Of a stretch of 64,000 nt of DNA, positions 1-8,546 are shown piece by piece; position 1 is the first letter of the stretch, and each line of letters opens with the position of its first letter. The notes below the pieces were generated by a model. That model made no database searches. It had not been told where the DNA came from and was given only the letters and a program-made list of their open reading frames with translations. A program made the translations under genes and the position numbers. Source of the DNA: JAHRAW01 sp965249835 (GTDB taxonomy: Bacteria > Pseudomonadota > Gammaproteobacteria > Arenicellales > Poriferihabitantaceae). The stretch is from assembly GCA_965249835.1 (NCBI GenBank), contig CBDFMY010000003.1:248001-312000 (forward strand), given 5' to 3'.

Positions 1-316
1 CACCGAGGGTTGGCGAAACGGTGACGGTCAGTGGTCGGTTGGTGCTGGCATGATGTATTGAATCCACTGCCGTTGCCAACTGCGTGAAGCTGGCACTGAT
101 TAGCGGTAGGTAGGCCCGTGCCGGGTCGGTGAGCAAGATTTTTTGGTTGCGGCGGCGGAATAACCTGACACCAAGATAATCCTCAAGCCGCTTTACCTGC
201 TGGCTAATTGCGCCCGGTGTCACATTCAACTCTGTGGCGGCGCGAGTGAAACTCAAATGCCGCGCCGCAGACTCAAAGGCGCGCAGTGAATTGAGCGGGG
301 GGAGGCGATGTTTCAT
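1..316 (-). CDS. LysR-family transcriptional regulator (GcvA-like), N-terminal part
   Basis: Partial gene: 105 codons are in the window and the rest lies before position 1. The minus-strand reading frame from the ATG at 316 gives MKHRLPPLNSLRAFESAARH followed by a winged helix-turn-helix with the usual LysR pattern (SFTRAATELNVTPGAISQQV, then LE..LGVRLFRR). The opening LNSLRAFE is typical of the GcvA/AmpR-like subgroup. It is divergent from the EamA exporter that starts at 478, so by the usual LysR arrangement it may control that gene; this is inference. The effector domain is not visible, so the ligand cannot be guessed. Confidence 0.9.
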   Translation of the reverse strand, partial: MKHRLPPLNSLRAFESAARHLSFTRAATELNVTPGAISQQVKRLEDYLGVRLFRRRNQKILLTDPARAYLPLISASFTQLATAVDSIHHASTNRPLTVTVSPTLG

Positions 317-477
317 TGTTAGGTTTTCTAAATACAAGTATCAGAATAAAGCGTTTGTATTTGCGGGTTTGCGCCCATATCGTGCGGCTAACCTGCATTG
401 GCGGGGTCTGGCGATAATGCCACATTATAGAAACTCTAACATGAACACACTGCAAACTGGGTCAACGATACACCGCA

Positions 478-1350
478 ATGAACTTTCTCCGTCGCGATGA
501 ATTATTATTTCTGCTGTTTTGGTGTTCCGGTTACATCGGCGCAAAAATCGGCGTGCCACTGTCCGGTACCTTCACGTTGTTGCTCTACCGCTACGCCATC
601 GTGGTGTTGCTCGTTGCAGCATATGTCAGCATCCGGCGGCAATGGCACAAACCAAACACTGTCGTTTTCCTGACCGGTTTTTTGGGACACTTCATTTGGC
701 TGGTAGCAATTCTGAAGTCATTTGAATTTGGCATGAATGCGGGCGCGGCGGCGTTAATTGCAGCGATGCAGCCCATGCTGACCGCGTTATGCGCACCGGT
801 GTTACTGGGCGAAAAAAACAGCGCGATGAAATGGTTCGGCATCGGGCTCGGCTTTGTCGGTGTGTGCATCTTCGTAAGCGGAGACACGTTGTTTGGAGGA
901 GTTGCTGTGTGGGTCTATTTATTGCCCGGCATCGCCACCATCAGTCTGACCGCCATCACGCTTTTGGAACGCCATGGCAAACTGCAAACCACCGAACTGC
1001 CGATTATGACTTCATTATTCTGGCAAGGCGCGATCACCTTCACACTACTGGTGCCACTCGCGTGGTGGTTTGAAGATTTTCACGCCGACAACAACACCAC
1101 GTTCCTGTTTTCGGTCATCTGGCTCGCATTAATCGTTTCCATCTCCGCATATGCGATGATGTTTTATTTGATTCGCACACGCGACGCAACGCGCGTCTCA
1201 GCGTTGCAATATTTCGTGCCGCCAGTCACGATGGTGATAGCGTATCTGGTTTTCAAAGAACAACTCAGCATACTCGGCGCGGCGGGTTTGGCGGTCACAT
1301 TAGTCGGTTTTTATTTCATGTACCGCGCCGAGAATCACGCTGATGGATAA
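478..1350 (+). CDS. EamA/DMT-superfamily transporter
   Basis: 290-residue polytopic inner-membrane protein made of two EamA halves with about ten hydrophobic segments. The N-terminus has the FWCSGYIGAKIGVPLSG signature common to RhaT/YedA-type drug/metabolite transporters, and the second half begins near residue 145. The length is normal for the family. Members export amino acids, metabolites or drugs; the substrate cannot be read from the sequence. The ATG at 478 is the first in frame. It is transcribed divergently from a LysR regulator, 161 bp away, a frequent pairing in which the regulator senses the exported compound. Confidence 0.88.
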   Translation: MNFLRRDELLFLLFWCSGYIGAKIGVPLSGTFTLLLYRYAIVVLLVAAYVSIRRQWHKPNTVVFLTGFLGHFIWLVAILKSFEFGMNAGAAALIAAMQPMLTALCAPVLLGEKNSAMKWFGIGLGFVGVCIFVSGDTLFGGVAVWVYLLPGIATISLTAITLLERHGKLQTTELPIMTSLFWQGAITFTLLVPLAWWFEDFHADNNTTFLFSVIWLALIVSISAYAMMFYLIRTRDATRVSALQYFVPPVTMVIAYLVFKEQLSILGAAGLAVTLVGFYFMYRAENHADG

Positions 1351-1527
1351 AGCACTTTCAATGATGTACGACAAATTATGCGGTAAGCGCGATTTTGATG
1401 TTTGCATTTTCCTAGGTATAACAAGTCTTTGGGGGCGATATACTGGAACACAAGACAGTAAATGATCCTTGTATCAACCTATGCCCATGAAACTATTTGG
1501 CCAGTTAAGATTATAGAAGTTAATTGA

Positions 1528-2148
1528 ATGGATATGCTTCCGCAATTTGTTGTCGCTGTTTTAGCACTTCTGATTGTCCCCGGCCCGGATATGGTGTTCT
1601 GTATCGCAACCGGTAGTTCACATGGCGCAAAAGGGGCTTTATTTGCGGCTACTGGCGTCGGGGTTGGAGGGATGTTTCTAACTGTGATTACTACATTCAT
1701 CATTTTTTTATCAAACGACTACAACCCCAATGTTTTTGCTTTTCTGCAAATTTTTGGAAGCATATATTTGCTTTATTTGGGCATCACAATTTTAATTTCC
1801 AAAAATGATACGGGTGAGGATGTACGCAAAAAAACCGCGAATTATAGTATTTTCTTGCGAGGGGTAATTACCAACATCTCTAATCCAAAAGCATTGGTAT
1901 TTTTCGTTTCATTTATTCCGCAATTTATTCCATCACATGCGCAAGCACCGCATTTACTTGCTTTGATTTTGGGCACGATATTGTGTGCAATTGGGACAAC
2001 TATTAATTTTCTATTTGGTCTTTCCGGTGTAAGCATCCAAACTTTAACCTCGAAAAAAATACAGGGACGGTTTGTTTCTGACTGGGTCTCTGCATTAGTG
2101 TTTATTTCAATCGCAATCATTTTTCTGGGGAATTACATTAGAGATTAG
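1528..2148 (+). CDS. LysE/RhtB-family amino-acid exporter
   Basis: 206 residues with about six membrane segments. The family signature VPGPDMVFCIATGSSHGAKG lies at about residues 16-35, followed by the ATGVGVGG motif. Later ISNPKALVFFVSFIPQFI is the usual second conserved loop of RhtB proteins. The length matches the family (about 205). These proteins export amino acids such as homoserine, threonine or lysine across the inner membrane; the substrate here is unknown. The gene stands alone. A second, decayed LysE-like sequence occurs at 45846-46138. Confidence 0.9.
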   Translation: MDMLPQFVVAVLALLIVPGPDMVFCIATGSSHGAKGALFAATGVGVGGMFLTVITTFIIFLSNDYNPNVFAFLQIFGSIYLLYLGITILISKNDTGEDVRKKTANYSIFLRGVITNISNPKALVFFVSFIPQFIPSHAQAPHLLALILGTILCAIGTTINFLFGLSGVSIQTLTSKKIQGRFVSDWVSALVFISIAIIFLGNYIRD

Positions 2149-2226
2149 TAAGACGCATTCGATACTGGCGAACTAGAGTATGGTAGAGAGAAGTGGAATT
2201 CCACATGTAGTTTAGAATAATCATCA

Positions 2227-2325
2227 ATGACAACCTACCAAATTCAGGCAGCGAGCGAAACTGATTGGACGCATTTATTGGGCGCATTGTTTGACCGATG
2301 GTTGAAGCATACTATTCACGCCTAA
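2227..2325 (+). other. Short 32-codon reading frame, possible gene remnant
   Basis: ATG at 2227 opens a 32-codon frame (MTTYQIQAASETDWTHLLGA...) that stops at 2323-2325. The start resembles the beginning of GNAT acetyltransferases, but nothing of that fold follows. No clear ribosome-binding site is seen. It may be a remnant or chance; the 2149-2332 interval shows nothing else. Confidence 0.2.
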
Positions 2326-2362
2326 TTATTTTATGCTATTTCACGCATTATCATACCGACCC

Positions 2363-3748
2363 GTGACCAACCTCTACCAATTATCCGCCTGCGAAATGGT
2401 GGCGCAACTGCAATCCGGCAGTATTTCCGCGCATGATGCGCTGGATAGCGTGGAAAAGCGGATTCTATCCGTTGATGCAAAAATAAACGCCCTGCCGACG
2501 CTGTGTTTTGAGCGGGCGCGGCAAAATGCAGAAGCAATCACGCAACTTGCGCCGTAGCAACGCGGTTTGTTGCATGGACTGCCGGTCACCATTAAAGATC
2601 TGCTACCAGTCGCCGGCGTGCGAACTACTTTTGGTTCGCGTGTTTATGAAAATTATGTTGCCGATGAATCCGATCAACTGGTGCGGCAAATAGAAAAACG
2701 CGGCGGGATTATTTATGCCAAATCCAACACGCCCGAATTTGGCAGCGGCGGCATCATCTTCAATGATGTGTTCGGCATAACCCGCAATCCGCGCCATACC
2801 AGTTTCGCTTCCGGCGGTTCTTCGGGCGGTGCCGCCGCATCGTTGGCAAGCGGTTGCGCGTGGCTATCCCACGGCTCCGACATGGCCGGCTCGTTGCGCA
2901 CGCCCGCGAGTTTTTGCGGCATCACCAGCCTGCGCCCGTCGCCGCATAACATTCGTTCCGATTCGGAATTCCTGCCCTGGGATATTCTCGGCGTTGAAGG
3001 ACCGATGGCGCGCAACATCGAAGACCTCGGATTGTTCGCCGATGCGATGTTCACCGGCAACGCCGAATCCATGTTACAGGCGGCGCGCAATCCGGCACAG
3101 CCGCAACGCATCGCCGTCAGTCGCGACCTGGGCATTGCCACGGTCAGCGATGCGGTGGCCGATACTTTTGATAAATGTATCGAAACACTCGCCGGCCAAA
3201 ACTGGAACATGGTTGAGGGACATCCCGACTTGTGCGATGCGCACGATTGCTTTGATGTGTTGCGCGCGCAATCATTTGCCGTCAATTTGGAACAAACCTT
3301 CGCCGACCACCCCGCAGTAATGAAACCGGAAGTGGTTTGGAATATCCAGGCGGGACTCGCATTGAACTCGGAGAAAATTCGCCAAGCCATCCGCACTCAG
3401 GGGCGAATCATCAACGACGCGGCAAAATACATGCGCGAAATTGACCTGCTGATCTGCCCGGCGGTCAGCGTGATTTCCGTGCCGGCAGAATTGCGCTACC
3501 CCGACTCCAACGGCAACACCGCCATCCCCGCCATCCATGAATATTATCGATGGCTGGCAATCGCCTACGCCACCACCCTTACCGCTTTGCCAATTATCAC
3601 CCTGCCTTGTGGCTTGGCCGATTGCGGCATGCCTCTCGGCATTCAACTCATCGGAAAACCGGGCGGCGAATATCAATTATTCCAACACGCTCGCCTGCTC
3701 GAACAAATCACCAACTGGTCATGCAACCGGTCGACCCGGTGCAGTTAA
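2363..3748 (+). pseudogene. Amidase (amidase-signature family), interrupted by an in-frame TAG
   Basis: The two pieces 2333-2557 and 2567-3748 are in the same frame and are separated only by TAG at 2555-2557. Read through, they give about 461 residues, the usual amidase length. The catalytic Ser-cisSer-Lys elements are all present: TIKDL (Lys), SGGSSGGAAASLASG (signature) and GSDMAGSLRTP (Ser). I chose GTG at 2363 (VTNLYQLSACEMVAQLQSG) because this is where similarity to amidases begins; an ATG at 2333 is also in frame. The family hydrolyses amides to carboxylate and ammonia. The stop falls in the variable linker before the Lys motif, so the protein would lack all catalytic residues unless the codon is suppressed or re-initiation occurs at 2567. 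Confidence 0.85.
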
Positions 3749-3819
3749 TCCACTCCGGCGACGCAAAGCAGTAATCGGTAAGCGTATAATTACGCGACGT
3801 AAGCGACCACCCTGATTAT

Positions 3820-3864
3820 CATTCCAATCATTCCAACCATTCCAACCATTCCAACCATTCCACC
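3820..3864 (+). repeat. Five-copy 9-bp tandem repeat
   Basis: Five consecutive 9-mers: CATTCCAAT, then CATTCCAAC three times, then CATTCCACC. The array ends 10 bp before the ATG at 3875 of the malonyltransferase gene, so changes in copy number would alter the leader and its ribosome-binding region without shifting a coding frame. Confidence 0.95.
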
Positions 3865-3874
3865 ACTGCCACGC

Positions 3875-4864
3875 ATGCCCAACCACCAAAAACCCGCCTA
3901 CTTGTTCCCGGGTCAGGGCGCGCAGTATCCGGGCATCGGAAAGGATTTGTATGACCAACTTGCTGTGGTGCGCGACACCTATCAGGAAGCGAGCGATGCG
4001 CTGGGTTATGACATCGCCGAGTTGTCCTTCACCGCGTCCGCTGATGCGATTAACCTGACACGGCACACCCAGCCGATTTTGTTGACGCATTCCATCGCTT
4101 GCCTGCGCGCGTTCAATGAGCGAATCGGACCTTCGTTGCAGCCGGTGCTGGCGGCCGGACACAGCCTCGGCGAGTATTGCGCGCTGGTCAGTGCCGGTGC
4201 GCTTTCTTTTGAACTGGCGTTGCGCTTGGTCAAGCGGCGCGGCGAGTTGATGGGAGAATACGGGCGCGGTGAAATGGAAGCATTGATGCTTGATGTGGAA
4301 TCCGCCGGCCAACTCGCGAGTCGACATCACTGCGAAATCGCCGCCTGCAATCTGCCGGAACAAACGGTTGTGGGCGGGCGCGCTGAAGATTTGGACGCGC
4401 TCATCTGCGACATGGCGGAAAGGTTTCCAAAGAAGCGCAGCGCACGCCTGAAAACCGAAGGGGCATTTCATACCTATTACATGGTTGAAGCCGCGATGAA
4501 ATTCCGCGACACGCTGGCGCAGGCGAAGTTTACCGAGCCGCGTTTTCCGGTACTGTCCAATTTCACCGGTGCGTTTCACACCACCGGCCATGACGGCGGC
4601 ACCGACGCGCTCAAGTCGTACCTGTTCCTGCAATTATTCAATCCCGTGCTGTGGCATCAAAATTTGTTGTTGATAGTTTCCGCCGACGCGGATTTGCTGA
4701 TTGAATTCGGCGGCGGGCTGGGCAAGGGCGATGCGCCGGCGGACAAACGACCCAATCTGGAAGGTATGGTGAAAAAAACCTGCGGACGCGGCGACGATGC
4801 GCCCGAATATCTCGCCGTAATCAACACCGACACACTGGAAAAATCGGCACTTGCGCTCGCTTGA
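3875..4864 (+). CDS. FabD-like acyl-carrier-protein malonyltransferase
   Basis: 329 residues of acyltransferase fold. The N-terminal FPGQGAQYPG loop, GHSLGEY with catalytic Ser97 and GAFHT with catalytic His199 are all intact. The family moves malonyl (or another acyl) groups from CoA to an acyl carrier protein for fatty-acid or polyketide synthesis. It is not in a fab cluster, having a broken amidase upstream and an R-M operon on the other strand downstream. It is therefore more likely an accessory malonyltransferase, as seen beside polyketide or malonate genes, than the housekeeping fabD. No convincing Shine-Dalgarno is seen; the leader is the 9-bp repeat array. Confidence 0.85.
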   Translation: MPNHQKPAYLFPGQGAQYPGIGKDLYDQLAVVRDTYQEASDALGYDIAELSFTASADAINLTRHTQPILLTHSIACLRAFNERIGPSLQPVLAAGHSLGEYCALVSAGALSFELALRLVKRRGELMGEYGRGEMEALMLDVESAGQLASRHHCEIAACNLPEQTVVGGRAEDLDALICDMAERFPKKRSARLKTEGAFHTYYMVEAAMKFRDTLAQAKFTEPRFPVLSNFTGAFHTTGHDGGTDALKSYLFLQLFNPVLWHQNLLLIVSADADLLIEFGGGLGKGDAPADKRPNLEGMVKKTCGRGDDAPEYLAVINTDTLEKSALALA

Positions 4865-4915
4865 GGTGCCGACCTACATGAAGCCGACTACTCTTCGGGT
4901 GTTTTTTCCACTTGA

Positions 4916-5845
4916 TTAAGATTCGCAAAGAATATTCTTCCAGTGCCAATCTAATGCGGAAGAATGCGGCACCGCATTCTCATCATGGCATTGAATCAAG
5001 GATCCGTTGTAATGTTGGAGGGAAGCGTTTTCCGTAATGGACAAAATCTTATCTGGAACCGCTACGCGATAGTCATCATCAATTCCGAACATCCCCCGGT
5101 CGAATGCCCAATGATGTTTGCGACAGAGCGCGAGGCCATTTCTAACATCGTCAGAACCGGCATGTCTTTTCGGAACAATATGAGCAGCCTCAGTTTCGTA
5201 AAGTCCGGACAAATCAACCAAAGAATCGGCACATATACAACACTGACTCCCATATACTTGCAAAACAATCCGTCGGAAAGCGGCAGTTCGCCCCACCCTC
5301 GTCGATTTAACTATTTGATCGGGCTGTTCATCAAACAACGAGAACGGGCCTTGAGAAGTATCATAAACAGCAGAAAACCCACTTGAGAATTCGTCGAATT
5401 TCATCTCCCAGTCCAATGAAGCGGCAAAATAACCAAATTCAAAGTTGGCATGATGGTAAGGTTGGGTTCGAGAAATAATTCTGTCTTTGGATGGAGGAGC
5501 ACCCAAAACAAAACCATTCCTAAACATGGTAATAAGCAAATCTTTATTGCTTACCCGTTTTCTAAGATGGGACACACCTCCTGACTTGCTTATCGATTCC
5601 AGAACAGCAGGTACTATCCCTGCAGGAACATAAGAAATACGATACTGAATAGAGCGTTTGTCAACATTTTCGCCTAATACAGAATAACCGCCGGTGCCCG
5701 GCTCGCATATCGAAACATCGGTGAAACCTCGATAGTCTGATTCAAATTCGGCCTTTTTCCTGGCGGGAACTTGTACGTCATAACGCAAGTCGACACGCGG
5801 GTTGGATAAATACCCCATGACCTCGTAAATTTCTCTTTCATCCAT
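4916..5845 (-). CDS. HNH endonuclease, probable restriction enzyme
   Basis: 309 residues. The C-terminal third is an HNH domain: CCIC (202-205), AAHIVPKRH with His222, Asn236 in VRNGLAL, and CRKHHWAFD with Cys241 and His245. This is the HNH_2 arrangement of restriction-like endonucleases. The N-terminal 190 residues are of unknown fold and presumably bind DNA. The ATG overlaps the end of the upstream methyltransferase by 8 nt (ATGGATGA), so the two are translated together. With two adjacent methyltransferases it forms a restriction-modification-like set. The sequence specificity is unknown. Confidence 0.85.
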   Translation of the reverse strand: MDEREIYEVMGYLSNPRVDLRYDVQVPARKKAEFESDYRGFTDVSICEPGTGGYSVLGENVDKRSIQYRISYVPAGIVPAVLESISKSGGVSHLRKRVSNKDLLITMFRNGFVLGAPPSKDRIISRTQPYHHANFEFGYFAASLDWEMKFDEFSSGFSAVYDTSQGPFSLFDEQPDQIVKSTRVGRTAAFRRIVLQVYGSQCCICADSLVDLSGLYETEAAHIVPKRHAGSDDVRNGLALCRKHHWAFDRGMFGIDDDYRVAVPDKILSITENASLQHYNGSLIQCHDENAVPHSSALDWHWKNILCES

Positions 5846-6647
5846 CTTCTTTTCTGAATACGAGAAGATACTCGTGCACCTTGTTGATTATAAATTTATG
5901 CGGATAACCAAGCGGGCGCATCTGGTTATAATCTTTCTGTCTGTCCCAAATGATAATGTCGTTCAAAACAAGATTGGTACGTTGTTTTATAACCGTCACG
6001 GAATCCTGATGCAAGGGATAGAACTTACTCCCCTTGCGTAAATCCATCACATTAAGAACCAGATAACATCGATCCTTAATTGCAGTTTCGACATTTTCAA
6101 TCACATCGCCCAAAGCGGACAAAAAATTATCATATGAAGATATGTTGCCGATATCCAAATCTGAGTCTGAATATGCGATTGCTTTTTTCCCATCGCTGGA
6201 TCGTCGTCTGTTCAAAATGTCCCAATAGGGTGGCGAGGTCACGCATACATCAACCGATTCACTCCGTACCACATTGAAAAATTCAGTTTTCTCTCTCGCA
6301 TCGCAAATTTCATAACGCCACATTTCAGTGGCACCACTATTGCGGGCCACATCAAACAAGTCCAGGCGATCAAGAAATAAATCTCTATACTTCGCGTTAA
6401 TATCTAATCCCACTGAACGCATGCCAGCCTGGGTGGCAGCAAGCATGGCAGAACCGGATCCGGCAAAAGGATCCAGAATCAAACTATTCGGTTCCCGAGC
6501 ATAACAATCCAGAATTTTTCGCACCAATGAGACCGGGAAAGATGCGGGATGCGATTTTCGTTCCCCATCCCTGACCAGATCGCGCCAAATACTGAAAGAA
6601 TTTTTCAGCCAATCACTTCCACTCAACGCATTGGCACGAACGGCCAT
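5838..6647 (-). CDS. Site-specific DNA methyltransferase (N4-cytosine/N6-adenine type)
   Basis: 269 residues. The SAM-binding motif I is LILDPFAGSGSAM (DPFAGSG at 59-65) and the catalytic motif IV is TSPPYWD (137-143). SPPY is typical of exocyclic-amino methyltransferases, and the order motif I then IV fits an N6A/N4C enzyme of the gamma-like arrangement. It would protect host DNA from the HNH enzyme encoded next. Its start shares one base with the stop of the MT-A70 gene (TAATG) and its end overlaps the nuclease start, which is tight translational coupling. The modified base is not deducible from sequence alone. Confidence 0.88.
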   Translation of the reverse strand: MAVRANALSGSDWLKNSFSIWRDLVRDGERKSHPASFPVSLVRKILDCYAREPNSLILDPFAGSGSAMLAATQAGMRSVGLDINAKYRDLFLDRLDLFDVARNSGATEMWRYEICDAREKTEFFNVVRSESVDVCVTSPPYWDILNRRRSSDGKKAIAYSDSDLDIGNISSYDNFLSALGDVIENVETAIKDRCYLVLNVMDLRKGSKFYPLHQDSVTVIKQRTNLVLNDIIIWDRQKDYNQMRPLGYPHKFIINKVHEYLLVFRKEDG

Positions 6648-7264
6648 TATGCAACATCCGCTTCGGCTTCGTTCCCCCAGCCGTCAAATCCGGCATGCGG
6701 GCGGCGAGAAAAAACATCCAAACGGCGGGGCGGGAAATAACGTTGTATATGTTCATATAAAATCGCTGGTTTTTCGCTATGCCTTGTTGCCGTGGATTCA
6801 AACATCGTTTTCATCTTGCCGAGAGAGTGTTTAGAAAACTTGCACTTCCCGCGATAACCAAAAAGACAGTGCTCTGTCGTAATTTGATATGGCCCAAAAG
6901 GGCACGGTCCGGTCCCCTTGTTCCAAGTCAACATCGTGTAATACCGAAAACCCCATAACTCCATCAATTCAAACGCCTGTTGCAGGATAGGCTTGTCGCT
7001 GGAGCGGGAACGGCTATTGGTGGCCCATAGCCAGATAAACGCATCTTCGGTAGCCCACTCGGAAAGAGGAACGCTACGGAATATCTCATCCTGAGTCATA
7101 GTGGGATAATCCAATAGCGTCCCTTGATTGGGGCGGACACTGCGAAGACCGGTTTTCCCTTGGTCCCATGGGGGATCTACAACAATGGAACGATAAGATC
7201 CGGCAAACTCAGGTGGAGACACTCGCGCATGACTCGTTTCCTCACCGCCGTTTACATCACGCAT
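6647..7264 (-). CDS. MT-A70-family adenine methyltransferase
   Basis: 205 residues. The catalytic motif is VDPPW (29-33), then SEWATEDAFIWLWATN and the conserved aromatic-rich core WGFRYYTMLTWNKGTG. The family (as in Ime4/METTL3, and bacterial phage or R-M enzymes) makes N6-methyladenine in DNA or RNA. In bacteria it usually sits in phages or restriction-modification loci. It is the first gene of the three-gene minus-strand operon with a second methyltransferase and an HNH nuclease. Two different methyltransferases with one nuclease would suit an asymmetric recognition site (one enzyme per strand), but that is inference. Confidence 0.9.
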   Translation of the reverse strand: MRDVNGGEETSHARVSPPEFAGSYRSIVVDPPWDQGKTGLRSVRPNQGTLLDYPTMTQDEIFRSVPLSEWATEDAFIWLWATNSRSRSSDKPILQQAFELMELWGFRYYTMLTWNKGTGPCPFGPYQITTEHCLFGYRGKCKFSKHSLGKMKTMFESTATRHSEKPAILYEHIQRYFPPRRLDVFSRRPHAGFDGWGNEAEADVA

Positions 7265-7373
7265 ATTTGTTTTGCCCCTAAATCCAGAAATGTTAAAATT
7301 TTACGGGTTGCTCCAACTCCCAACCAGACACATCCCAACCAAATGGTAATGCTACCAAACTTTATCGGAAATT

Positions 7374-8456
7374 TCACCTGTCAAACTTCGTGCGGCCTCG
7401 TCTCGGGCGCCGTCCGCGCCGCTCGCTACGTTCACTTCGTCCAGCCACCGCGCCGGCGGCGATGCTCATTTCGCCGCGCAGTTGCGCTTTGGCGCCGGCC
7501 GAGACTTCGCCGAGGCTTGCTTCAATGACGGCGAGAGTGGGGACGGCATGCCGCTGGTGCTGGTCGAGAGCTGCACGCATCGCTACGATGTGCGCCGGCG
7601 TGGTGCCGCAACACCCACCGATGATGTTGGCACCGGCATCCACGGCGAGTTTGACGTATTCGGACATAATCCGTTCATCGCCACTATAAACGATGCTGCC
7701 GTCAATATACTGCGGCACGCCGCAGTTGGCTTTGGCAACGATGACCGGATCAACTTTTTGCATGGCGCAGGCGTGGCGCATGTTGACGGTGGCGGCGACC
7801 AATTCTGAAGCACCGACGCCGCAGTTGGCGCCGATGGCATCGGGCACGCGTTCCATCTCGTAACTGAGTTTGACGATGTCGGCCGGCGCAAGCCCCATCA
7901 TGGTTCGGCCATTGGTATCAACGCTGAAGGTGGCGACCACCGGCAGGTCGGCACGCGATGCACCGGCAACCGCCGCTTGTACTTCATCCCTGGAGGACAT
8001 GGTCTCAATCCAGAACACATCCGCCCCGCCCGCTTGAAGCGCCCACGCCTGTTGTTCGAATGCGGCGGCGGCGGAATCAAAATCCAACTCGCCGAGGGGT
8101 GCCATGATTTCACCGGTGGGTCCCATGGAGCCGCCGACGATAATTCTTCGTTTCGCTTTGTCCGCCTGTTGACGAGCGATGCGCGCGCCCTTGCGGTTCA
8201 ACTCGGCCACGCGCCCCCCGGCACCGTGCCTTTGCAACCGGTAGTGGGTGCCGCCGAAGGTGTTGGTAAGGATGATGTCGGCGCCGGCATCAATGAAGGT
8301 TTGGTATTGATGGGCGATGCGCTCGGGGTGAAGGTCGTTCCATAACTCCGGGGAATCGCCGCTCGGCAATCCCGCGTCAAACAAATTGGAGCCGGTGGCG
8401 CCGTCCGCCAACAACACGCCACGCTCCTGCAAAAGTTCTTCGATGATGTTTGCCAT
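7374..8456 (-). CDS. Homocysteine S-methyltransferase (betaine-homocysteine methyltransferase-like)
   Basis: 360 residues of homocysteine-methyltransferase barrel. LLADGATGSNLFDAGL is the N-terminal signature, TNTFGG the second strand motif, NCGVG the first zinc cysteine and IIGGCCGTTPAH the paired zinc cysteines, so the three-cysteine zinc site is complete. The enzyme transfers a methyl group to homocysteine to make methionine. The lack of cobalamin domains excludes full-length MetH, and the sequence resembles bacterial betaine-using enzymes, though S-methylmethionine is an alternative donor. The C-terminus carries an Arg-rich tail (SERRGRRPRRGRTK) outside the fold. The gene is single, 109 bp before the R-M operon on the same strand. 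Confidence 0.85.
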   Translation of the reverse strand: MANIIEELLQERGVLLADGATGSNLFDAGLPSGDSPELWNDLHPERIAHQYQTFIDAGADIILTNTFGGTHYRLQRHGAGGRVAELNRKGARIARQQADKAKRRIIVGGSMGPTGEIMAPLGELDFDSAAAAFEQQAWALQAGGADVFWIETMSSRDEVQAAVAGASRADLPVVATFSVDTNGRTMMGLAPADIVKLSYEMERVPDAIGANCGVGASELVAATVNMRHACAMQKVDPVIVAKANCGVPQYIDGSIVYSGDERIMSEYVKLAVDAGANIIGGCCGTTPAHIVAMRAALDQHQRHAVPTLAVIEASLGEVSAGAKAQLRGEMSIAAGAVAGRSERSERRGRRPRRGRTKFDR

Positions 8457-8546
8457 CGTGATAATCTGACTTGCAAAGACGGCGTATTATCGCAGACAAA
8501 ATGGGTGGTATCATCATCGTTGGTGTTTTTGCGGGATACGACAACC

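Noticed and set aside
3719..4633. Long minus-strand reading frame with a repeated Asn-Gly-Trp tract
   Set aside because: It is the antisense of the malonyltransferase and of the 9-bp repeat; the plus strand has clear catalytic motifs.
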